In this document: positions 37,613 through 45,556 of the stretch, piece after piece | Layout: each line of letters opens with the position of its first letter | Position numbering within the stretch: the stretch's first letter is position 1 | Assembly: GCA_017610205.1 (NCBI GenBank) | Contig: JAFCCL010000004.1 | Location: 1-64,000 of the forward strand | DNA length: 64,000 bases | DNA from: Candidatus Iainarchaeum sp. | Lineage (GTDB): Archaea; Iainarchaeota; Iainarchaeia; Iainarchaeales; GCA-2688035 | Reading direction: 5' to 3' | Notes under the pieces: generated by a model | Told to the model about the DNA's origin: nothing | Seen by the model: the letters and a program-made list of their open reading frames with translations, nothing else | The model's database searches: none | Position numbers and translations under genes: made by a program

Positions 37613-39718
37613 CTAATTCCTTTGCCCAATTGCTTCCTTTACCTTTTTTGCAACACCCTCACCCAAAATTCTTGACAGGTCCTTTTTGTCAATTTTTTTC
37701 AAATCTGAAACAGACCTTACATTGCTGCGCCAAAGCCTTCTTGCCCTCGCCCTTCCAATATTTCTTACCTCTGTAAGGCACAAAAGTTCCTCTTTTACAC
37801 CATACTTCAGCCGTTTCCTAAGCTTTGACAACGCAACAAAATGCATTTCAAGATTCAAAAGTTTTGCAATCTCAAGGGCAGAATAGCAAAGCCAGTCACA
37901 GCGATTAAGTTTTGCATGCAAAATTCCAGGCTGTGTTTTAAAGTCATCCATAATTGTTTGTTCCCTTGCCTCATCAATCCACAGTCCAATCATTTCAGCA
38001 GTGTTAAATTTTCGCAAAAGATTTAAGTCAAAAAACATTTCGCTGTCAAGATTAATAGGCATTTCAAGCTTGTGCAACTGCAATTGCTCCCAGAGCTCTG
38101 GTTCCCTTGCCTTTGGAACAGAAAGCCAGGGTATCATTTCACTGCAGTTGCATAAAAGGAAAAGATAGGAAAGTGGTGAAAATTTTGAAGAGGAATTCAT
38201 TCCCTTAATCATTTCAAAAGCACTCATTGGATCAAGATAGAGTTCGCTTATGCGCCTGCCCAAAGCAGTTGCCTCAATTCTTTTTTCATCAGATTCAACA
38301 AAGCCCATTTCCTCAAGCTGTTCAAGCACACTCTGCAGCTTTTCAAACAAAGCCTGCATGTTTCCAAATTGTTTTGCATAAAATGTTTTTTTGAAAAAGG
38401 ATTCAATGCTTGCAAGGTCAAAAACAAAATTGCTTGCAACAAGGGCAAGCATGTGCATTCTAAGAACTGGTTCAACCCCAAGCCTTGACCCAATAGGCTC
38501 TATTGCTCCGTTGACATATTTTTCCAAAAGCTCGTCTTTTTCGGTTTCGCACCTTGCCACAATAATTCCTCTTCCCTCCGTGTCATAGCGCGGTCTTCCA
38601 GCACGTCCAACTTGTTGTTTGAATTCAGCAACAGGAATGCGAACCATTCCAGCAGCAGTGTACCTGTAAAGCGACGGAATTATCACAGTATGGCTTGGAA
38701 GGTTGACGCCAGCGCAAAGCGTCGGCGTGGCAGCAATAAGCCTTACTTTGTTTGACCTAAATGCATCTTCAACCAAAGTCCTTTGCTTTGAAAGCAATCC
38801 TGCGTGATGAAAGGCAACTCCTTTTGAAACAAGACTGGAAAGTTTTCTGCATTGTTCGGTTGGAGACTCCAAGACCGAAAGAATTTTTTCACCTTCCTTT
38901 CCTAAATCATTTTTTTCCTCATCCTTCAGCTCTTTTTCAACAAGCGGAGCAAGCTGTGCAGCAATATTTTCAGCCCTCTTTCTGGTGTTTGCAAAAATCA
39001 TTGCCTGCTTTCCTTTAGCAAACAACGTGTCCTTAACCAATGCCTTTACAGGCTCTTTCAAATCAAGCTGTTCTCTTTTTCCCTTTCCATAATCTATTTC
39101 ACCATCAAAAAAAATTCCTTCCCTTAAAGGAATTGGCCTGTAATTGCTTTCAACCAATTCGGCTCCAAGCCATTCCGAAAGCTCTCCTGCATTTGGAATT
39201 GTCGCACTCAAAGAAAGAATTCTTAGCCGTGGATTAAGATGCCTCAATTTTGTTACAGTCATTTCAATTGTCGGACCCCTGTCAGAGCCAAGCATGTGAA
39301 CTTCGTCAATTACAAGCAGTGCAACAGACACAAGCCAGTCAGCCCTGTGGCGAAGCAATGAATCAAGCTTTTCATAAGTTGAGAAAATGATGTCATAATT
39401 TTGCAAGTGTCTGCTGCTTGAATCAAGTTCTCCTGTACTAAGCCCTGCTCTTATTTTTAATTCAGAACAATACTTTTTTTTGAATTCAGAAAAATGCTCA
39501 GAGGCAAGGGCTCTCAAAGGACAGGTGTAAATTACTTTTCGTTTTTTGTTCATTATTGAATCCAGTGAAGCAATTTCTGCAAGCAAAGTCTTTCCTGACG
39601 CAGTTGGCGCAGAAACAACAACGCTTTTTTCAAAAAAACCCTTTTTCAATGCCTTAGCCTGCATTGGATTAAATTTGGAAATTCCACTAAGCTTTAACGC
39701 CTGCTTTTTTGCATCCAT
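37613..39718 (-). CDS. hel308: Ski2-family helicase Hel308
   Basis: Q motif FNPMQ, SAPTASGKTLLAE, DEVHMLG, SLSATIPNAGELSEWLGAE, QQVGRAGRPRYDTEGRGI. Confidence 0.92.
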   Translation of the reverse strand: MDAKKQALKLSGISKFNPMQAKALKKGFFEKSVVVSAPTASGKTLLAEIASLDSIMNKKRKVIYTCPLRALASEHFSEFKKKYCSELKIRAGLSTGELDSSSRHLQNYDIIFSTYEKLDSLLRHRADWLVSVALLVIDEVHMLGSDRGPTIEMTVTKLRHLNPRLRILSLSATIPNAGELSEWLGAELVESNYRPIPLREGIFFDGEIDYGKGKREQLDLKEPVKALVKDTLFAKGKQAMIFANTRKRAENIAAQLAPLVEKELKDEEKNDLGKEGEKILSVLESPTEQCRKLSSLVSKGVAFHHAGLLSKQRTLVEDAFRSNKVRLIAATPTLCAGVNLPSHTVIIPSLYRYTAAGMVRIPVAEFKQQVGRAGRPRYDTEGRGIIVARCETEKDELLEKYVNGAIEPIGSRLGVEPVLRMHMLALVASNFVFDLASIESFFKKTFYAKQFGNMQALFEKLQSVLEQLEEMGFVESDEKRIEATALGRRISELYLDPMSAFEMIKGMNSSSKFSPLSYLFLLCNCSEMIPWLSVPKAREPELWEQLQLHKLEMPINLDSEMFFDLNLLRKFNTAEMIGLWIDEAREQTIMDDFKTQPGILHAKLNRCDWLCYSALEIAKLLNLEMHFVALSKLRKRLKYGVKEELLCLTEVRNIGRARARRLWRSNVRSVSDLKKIDKKDLSRILGEGVAKKVKEAIGQRN

Positions 39719-39830
39719 TCAAATAATTTTCCATGAATGGCTTTAAAAGGAAAAGCAGGGTAGCTTTCCGGTAAAAAATTAATTCGCAGAACATTCTGAA
39801 GATTCAACAAGCTGGTTGAAAGAATTAACT

Positions 39831-40409
39831 TCAGGAACATTCAGATGATTCAACAAGCTGGTTGAAATAAGAAAGGTTTTCCGGGCGATTTTCCTTGTCA
39901 TTCATTAAAAGCACTGCAACAATCTTGTTATTGCAAAAAGTAACTGCAATATCTGACAAAACAGTGGTTTCTTCGTCCGATGCTTCTGATTCAAGCACAA
40001 CCCAGTCAAGCTGCCCTATTCTTTTTATTTCAGGATGGCTGGACATGTTTATTCCTGAAATTTCTGTTGCATTAATCCAATCAAGTGGAATTTCAGATAC
40101 GTTGGAATATCCCCTTTCATTGTCAGCCATTAAAATTCCTATAAAACTCATTTCCGAATCATCGCCTTCGTTCTTCATAAGCAAAAAAACCGGTTCACTT
40201 CCAGTATCAGAAACCAGTGCATTGAAAATCGCCTGACCTAAAGGGGCATTAGTCCAGTCAATCCATTCACTGCTTGCAGGTGCAATCATGCTAAAGCCAT
40301 ATTTTTCAAAAGACTTTGGTTCCTCAATTGGCTCTGGCGCAGAACCAAGGCATCCGCTGAAAGCAACAACTGCAAGAAAAAAACATGCAAGAAAAATTCC
40401 TTTTTTCAT
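39831..40409 (-). CDS. Lipoprotein
   Basis: MKKGIFLACFFLAVVAFSGC lipobox; 192 aa. Confidence 0.75.
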   Translation of the reverse strand: MKKGIFLACFFLAVVAFSGCLGSAPEPIEEPKSFEKYGFSMIAPASSEWIDWTNAPLGQAIFNALVSDTGSEPVFLLMKNEGDDSEMSFIGILMADNERGYSNVSEIPLDWINATEISGINMSSHPEIKRIGQLDWVVLESEASDEETTVLSDIAVTFCNNKIVAVLLMNDKENRPENLSYFNQLVESSECS

Positions 40410-40464
40410 AACCTAAAAAAAGACCGAAATTGTATTTAAAACTTGCCTTATTTAAAAAAAAATG

Positions 40465-40974
40465 TTAAAATTGTTTTTTCCCTGAAAAAAATAGGAATGC
40501 AAGAACTGAAAAGGCAATCAAAGGCAGCAAAAGAACGGAAAATTCCGGAACAGGAGGCGGTTTGGAAATGAAAAGAGTTAAAGTCTTGAACTTTTGCGCA
40601 TGCAGGGAAGGGATGCCATCACCAACAGTTGGATAAAAGAAATAAAGGCCAGGTCCCCAGTTTCCTTGAACATTAACAGTAAAATTATGATTATCAGTGT
40701 TACCAACAGCCACAGGAATTGAACTTAAGCTGCTAGCAATAAATTTTTGGACACCTGCACTATCCTTAACAACAAGGCCAACAGTTGTACTGCCATCAGT
40801 GTCGCCAATATTCCTAATCACCACATCAACATCAACATTCACAGAACCTGCAGGGCCAACAGAAACAAAAGTATCTGACAAATCAAAGGAAAAAATCTGG
40901 AACTCGGCTTGGGCAAAAGCGTTGCCTGCAAAAAACAGAACAAAAAGCAGTGAAAGGAAATGCAATAATTTCAT
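40465..40974 (-). CDS. Secreted stalk-domain protein with PEF-CTERM-like sorting signal
   Basis: Signal peptide; C-terminus PPPVPEFSVLLLPLIAFSVLAFLFFSGKKQF. Confidence 0.85.
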   Translation of the reverse strand: MKLLHFLSLLFVLFFAGNAFAQAEFQIFSFDLSDTFVSVGPAGSVNVDVDVVIRNIGDTDGSTTVGLVVKDSAGVQKFIASSLSSIPVAVGNTDNHNFTVNVQGNWGPGLYFFYPTVGDGIPSLHAQKFKTLTLFISKPPPVPEFSVLLLPLIAFSVLAFLFFSGKKQF

Positions 40975-41021
40975 TCACATAAAAAAAGGCAAAAGGAGTA
41001 TTTAAAGCTTGACAAAGCCCT

Positions 41022-41076
41022 AAAAGCTTGACCATCTTGCAAGTTCCTGCATTGCATTTATATCCTGGTCAAGAGC
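41022..41076. repeat. 55-bp perfect direct repeat, copy A
   Basis: AAAAGCTTGACCATCTTGCAAGTTCCTGCATTGCATTTATATCCTGGTCAAGAGC, identical to 42062-42116. Confidence 0.97.
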
Positions 41077-41256
41077 ATGAGCCAAAACCAGGTTACTTTT
41101 TGAACACCTGCCATTTTTTTGGGCCTTGACTTGCATTGGATTAAACCATGAAATGCCATAGAGCCCAAGAACCTTTTTTTTCACATTCGTGTAATTAATT
41201 GGTTTGTAAATGGGTTTAAAATTAAGGCAAGGAGTTGGTTTCAGGTAGAAAAAAAT

Positions 41257-41511
41257 CTACTCAAATATTATTTTTTCAATTTCTGACTTCATTTTGACAT
41301 TGAGTGAAACATGCAGGCCATAGCCAGTGGGCTTTTTCACAATTATTCCTTCTCTTGCAAGCTGCTCCAATTCTTTCTTGACCTCTTTCCACAACTCTTT
41401 TGGAAAGCCTTTGGGAATGTTGTCAAAAGCAGTGTGCTTTCCGCCCCACCACCTGTGCCTAACCATTTTGCGCAAAATTCGCCTTCTAATCCCAAAAGAA
41501 GAAAGTTTCAT
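41257..41511 (-). CDS. Small conserved-looking protein, HTH-like
   Basis: RKMVRHRWWGGKHTAFDNIPKGFPKELWKEVKKELEQLAREGIIVKKPTGYGLHVSLN; divergent from the wHTH gene. Confidence 0.65.
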   Translation of the reverse strand: MKLSSFGIRRRILRKMVRHRWWGGKHTAFDNIPKGFPKELWKEVKKELEQLAREGIIVKKPTGYGLHVSLNVKMKSEIEKIIFE

Positions 41512-41599
41512 TTATTGAAACATTAAGAGTAAAATATTTAAACTTAATTGTGGCTAGTAAAATATAGATTTAGATAAATATTTGAAGGTGAATGATGCA

Positions 41600-41929
41600 A
41601 TGACTAAAGACAAATCCTTGTTTGTGGAATTTTTTGGAGACTATCCAATAATTAGGGTGCTGGACTTCCTGATAGAAAATGACATTTTTGACTACTCAAA
41701 AAAAGACATTGGCAGGAATGCCGACGTTTCCTGGAACACGCTGGAAAATTTTTGGAGTAGGCTGGAGGAAACAGGGGTTGTAACCTACACCAGAAAGGTT
41801 GGCAAGGCAAAAATGTACAAGGTCAACACAAAAAACCAAGTGGTGCAGCAGCTGATTGAGCTGGACAACAAGTTAATGAAAAATTCAATGGAAAAACTTG
41901 AGCCAGAAAAACTAAAAGCGCTTGCGTGA
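41600..41929 (+). CDS. Winged-helix transcriptional regulator
   Basis: FFGDYPIIRVLDFLIENDIFDYSKKDIGRNADVSWNTLENFWSRLEETGVVTYTRKVGKAKMYKVN. Confidence 0.8.
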   Translation: MTKDKSLFVEFFGDYPIIRVLDFLIENDIFDYSKKDIGRNADVSWNTLENFWSRLEETGVVTYTRKVGKAKMYKVNTKNQVVQQLIELDNKLMKNSMEKLEPEKLKALA

Positions 41930-42059
41930 AAAATATAAGTTTATAATATTAGAAAAAGATACGATTAATGAGGTAAGAACAATTCCAAGACTAACGAAGA
42001 AACCTTTCATTACAAAGACCTGGAACAACAAACGGTAAAAAGTAAAGACAAAAAGTAAT

Positions 42060-42713
42060 TCAAAAGCTTGACCATCTTGCAAGTTCCTGCATTGCATTTA
42101 TATCCTGGTCAAGAGCTGCAAGCCTTTTTTTCAATTCGGTGATTTTGCGATTGCTTTGCTCCATTCTGAACTTTTGCAGTAGGTCAGCATATTGTGCAAC
42201 CTTTTTGCTCTTTTTGTAAACAATACTTTCGTCAACAGTTTGCACAAGCTGTTTCCTGTAATCAAGGTCTGAAACAAATGTTTTGACCATTGGCTTCCAC
42301 CTTGAATCAGCAACAAGGTGAACAGGCAGGCTTACCTTTTCTGAATCAGCCCTGTAATCTTTGTCAACCGCACATTTTGCCAAATGTTTCCAGTACAATG
42401 GCTCCTTCAATTTTTTGAGGTGGTGTATGTTGTGATAGCTTTTTGCACCGCTGAATTTCTTTTGCCAGCTTTCAAGCCTTGTATTGTACTTATGGTGCAA
42501 TGACCTTGTTTCCTCAATTTTTTTCCTAAGATGTGTTTTGGTTGGATACAACAGCTTTGGCCATGCGCCCTCATTTGGAGAAATGTGAAGCACGCCGCCT
42601 TTTGACAAATAGTGCTTTAAGGCAGCAACCCTTGCAGCTTCCTTTTCAATATTAATGTCAACAGGCAGCATTTTTTGCAGTTGCCCAAAAGAGCTTACAA
42701 GATCTTTTCTCAT
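42060..42713 (-). CDS. Hypothetical basic protein (217 aa)
   Basis: Long coding-like ORF ending DQDINAMQELARWSSF. Confidence 0.7.
   Translation of the reverse strand: MRKDLVSSFGQLQKMLPVDINIEKEAARVAALKHYLSKGGVLHISPNEGAWPKLLYPTKTHLRKKIEETRSLHHKYNTRLESWQKKFSGAKSYHNIHHLKKLKEPLYWKHLAKCAVDKDYRADSEKVSLPVHLVADSRWKPMVKTFVSDLDYRKQLVQTVDESIVYKKSKKVAQYADLLQKFRMEQSNRKITELKKRLAALDQDINAMQELARWSSF
42062..42116. repeat. 55-bp perfect direct repeat, copy B (3' end of the 42060-42713 CDS)
   Basis: Identical to 41022-41076, offset exactly 1040 bp. Confidence 0.97.
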
Positions 42714-42789
42714 GTAAAAATTATGTGTGGCGCAGGTTAAAAAGCTTTTTCTACCAGAAGAATTTTGAAAAAGAACAGGAGTTGATTAA

Positions 42790-43131
42790 ATGTTTCCAGG
42801 AATGAAAGGAATGGACCCAAGAGCAATGCAAAGAATGATGAAACAAATGGGCATAAAAAACGAAGAAATGGAAGCCGAACGAGTTGTAATTGAAGGAAAG
42901 ACAAAAAAGATAATTATTGAAAATCCAAGCGTAAACATTGTGGTAATGCAGGGAAAAAAAACCTACACCATAATGGGAGACGAAACAGAGCAGGAAAAAG
43001 GAATAAGCAGGGAAGACATTGAAATGGTTGTAAAACAGGCAAATGTTGACGAAAAAAAAGCGGAAGCCGCTTTGAAAAAAAACGAAGGAGACATTGCAGC
43101 CGCAATTCTTGAACTAAAAGGCGATGAGTAA
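42790..43131 (+). CDS. nac: Nascent polypeptide-associated complex protein
   Basis: MFPGMKGMDPRAMQRMMKQMGIKNEE, NAC domain, C-terminal UBA-like helix. Confidence 0.93.
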   Translation: MFPGMKGMDPRAMQRMMKQMGIKNEEMEAERVVIEGKTKKIIIENPSVNIVVMQGKKTYTIMGDETEQEKGISREDIEMVVKQANVDEKKAEAALKKNEGDIAAAILELKGDE

Positions 43132-43336
43132 AAAATTAAAGCAATTCAAATGTGGGAAAAAAGTCTTCAAATTGCATAAAAAAAATTCTTCAAATTTGTT
43201 TACATAACCCAGCCCAAACATCTTTTACTGCAGATTACTCAGTACAATTGTCAGATCATCATCGGCAAGTAGTATGAATCATACAAAAGGGTTTAAAGAA
43301 TAGGCAAGCAATAGATAAGTTTTAAATATTGATAGG

Positions 43337-43353
43337 CACATAATTAGTATGTG
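43337..43353. promoter_or_regulatory. Palindrome CACATA-N5-TATGTG upstream of the antitoxin start, candidate operator
   Basis: Perfect 6-bp inverted repeat 8 nt before ATG 43361; TATA-like TTTAAATATT at 43321. Confidence 0.55.
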
Positions 43354-43360
43354 ATAAATT

Positions 43361-43603
43361 ATGAGGAATATTACTTTGTCAATAACAGATGAAACAAAAA
43401 ACAAAATGGAAAGCCACCCTGAAGTGCGTTGGTCCAATGCAGTAAGGGTAATTATTGAGCGAAAACTCAACGACTTTAGAATAGCAGAGGCACTAGCCCA
43501 AAAAAGCAGGCTGACTGAAAAAGATGTTCAGGCCCTCTCGAAAAAAGTTAACAGAGCAATGGGAAAGCACGCAAAGGGGCTATTAAATGAGGGTTACAGT
43601 TGA
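43361..43603 (+). CDS. VapB-like antitoxin
   Basis: 80 aa, ITDETKNKMESHPEVRWSNAVRVIIERKL; overlaps the PIN gene. Confidence 0.75.
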   Translation: MRNITLSITDETKNKMESHPEVRWSNAVRVIIERKLNDFRIAEALAQKSRLTEKDVQALSKKVNRAMGKHAKGLLNEGYS

Positions 43604-43997
43604 TGCAAACATTCTCTTTGCTGCATTGCTAAAAAGCGGAACAACAAGGGAACTGTGGTTTGGACCAGAAATAGAACTCTATGCACCACATTTTCTCTTA
43701 AAAGAATTCAAAAAATACGCAAATTACTTAAAAGGAAAATTTGTAGGCAGTGAAGAAGAGTTTCAAACACTGTACAACAAAATAACAGCACAGGTTTTCC
43801 TGATTGAAGACTCAGAGCTAAAGCCCTTTTTGCCAGCAGCTGCTTCATTAATTAAAGACCCTGATGACTGGCTATATCTTGCATGTGCCCTAAAAGAAGA
43901 CACAATAGTCTGGAGCGAAGACAAAGGATTCAAAACACAAAACAGGATAAAAACACTTACCACAAAAGAAATGATAAAAGAGTTTGGAAGGCTTTGA
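43587..43997 (+). CDS. PIN-domain toxin (VapC-like)
   Basis: VDANILFAALL, DPDDWLYLACAL, IVWSEDKGF acidic motifs. Confidence 0.85.
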   Translation: MRVTVDANILFAALLKSGTTRELWFGPEIELYAPHFLLKEFKKYANYLKGKFVGSEEEFQTLYNKITAQVFLIEDSELKPFLPAAASLIKDPDDWLYLACALKEDTIVWSEDKGFKTQNRIKTLTTKEMIKEFGRL

Positions 43998-44070
43998 AAG
44001 GGCGAACTGAAACGAAAATTAAAGTATATTACCCTTAATACACCAGACTGATTCTTCAAATTGTACAAAA

Positions 44071-45417
44071 CTATTCTTCAACTGCCTGTGCTGATTGAAC
44101 AAAGCCCCTTACAAGAACGAAATCCACTTTGACATTAACTGTGTCACCAACTGAATGTCCTGTTTTAAGCACAGCAGGAACAACACCTGTGTCAATAGCA
44201 TAAGTACTGTTTAAATCGTCAGGGTCGGAGAGTTCAAGTATGGCAAGCTCTCCAGGTTGGGTTAGTTCTGCAACAAGACCCTCTGATTCAAGCAAGGCCA
44301 GCAAATCAGAAGCAGGAATTGTTGAGTTTTCCAAAACAAGTTCAACCTGTCCGGAAATCAGACCCTCTTCCTCTTCAAGTGTTGCATCAATTTCAAGTTC
44401 TTCAAGCTTTGATTTAATTAATTCTTTTTTTTCTGAAAAAGAGCTGCTTGTAATTTCTTCAAAGGAAATTTCTGCAGCCAAAGGCTGGTTTTCAACAGAA
44501 ACACCGGATGCATTGATGTCGTTTAGAAAAATTTCAAGCTCTGAAAATTTTTCTTCCCCAATTTCTTCACCGTTTATTGAAATTTTTTCCCTAACCTCGG
44601 ACATAAAAACAACTGCGTTGTTTACATCAGCAATTTCTGCAATTTGTTCTTCAAGCAAAACAAGGGAGTCAAGCAGACTGTAAGGCAAACCTGCTTCGAA
44701 AAGCAACAGGCTTTCAAGAGAAACAACTTCTGCTTCAATTTCAGAGCTTTTTTGCACAGGTGCAGCAGTAAGATTTTCTTCTTCAACCGCCATAATGTTT
44801 GTGGCATCAGCTCCAACAAAAGTTGCTGAAACCGACACAGTTAATTGGTCACCCTCCATTGCATCAAAACCAACAAGGGCTTCGCTAATGTTTTCAGAAA
44901 AAGCATGAGTTCGGGAAAGTCCAAGGGCAGAATCACGGCTTTGCATTTCAATTTCCGAAGGAAATTCAACCAAAGCAAAAGTATAGCCGTCAATGTACTC
45001 CAAAGAGGTTTCTTGCCCAAGCCTTTCAATTACAAAATCAAGATTTAAATCAGTGTCAAAACTTATTTCTGCAACGTAAACATAGCCTTTTCCAAGAAAA
45101 GTGTAGGGAGATTGTTCAAATCCTGCATTAAGCCTCTTAATTCCCTCAATTGCATAAATACTATTGTTTACTGCAATAATGTCTGTTTCGGTTGTTTCTG
45201 CCTGAATTCTCATTGTTGGAAGCATTTGGTCAACCTTTACAACAACATTTTCTGCAACAAAATCAATTGAGGTTGCAGGCAAAACAGGTTTGTCTCCATT
45301 GTCAGAATCAGGCTTCTGGTCAGGAAAGCTGTAAAAGGCAGTAACTCCAACAATTGAACCAATCAAAAGAACGGAAATAAAAATTGAAAAAATTGTTTTA
45401 AGGTCAAATTCCATCAA
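44071..45417 (-). CDS. Membrane-anchored extracellular protein
   Basis: N-terminal TM FSIFISVLLIGSIVGVTAF; acidic ectodomain. Confidence 0.7.
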   Translation of the reverse strand: MMEFDLKTIFSIFISVLLIGSIVGVTAFYSFPDQKPDSDNGDKPVLPATSIDFVAENVVVKVDQMLPTMRIQAETTETDIIAVNNSIYAIEGIKRLNAGFEQSPYTFLGKGYVYVAEISFDTDLNLDFVIERLGQETSLEYIDGYTFALVEFPSEIEMQSRDSALGLSRTHAFSENISEALVGFDAMEGDQLTVSVSATFVGADATNIMAVEEENLTAAPVQKSSEIEAEVVSLESLLLFEAGLPYSLLDSLVLLEEQIAEIADVNNAVVFMSEVREKISINGEEIGEEKFSELEIFLNDINASGVSVENQPLAAEISFEEITSSSFSEKKELIKSKLEELEIDATLEEEEGLISGQVELVLENSTIPASDLLALLESEGLVAELTQPGELAILELSDPDDLNSTYAIDTGVVPAVLKTGHSVGDTVNVKVDFVLVRGFVQSAQAVEE

Positions 45418-45556
45418 AAATCACAAAAAAAACCTTTAATTTAAAGCCAATTAAGGAGGAAAAAAAATAATAAGGTAAGCTATTGCTTAGATTTTGCACA
45501 AATTGCCATTACTTAACTTTTCCATAATTTCCATTGCTTAGGTTTTGCATTTACAG

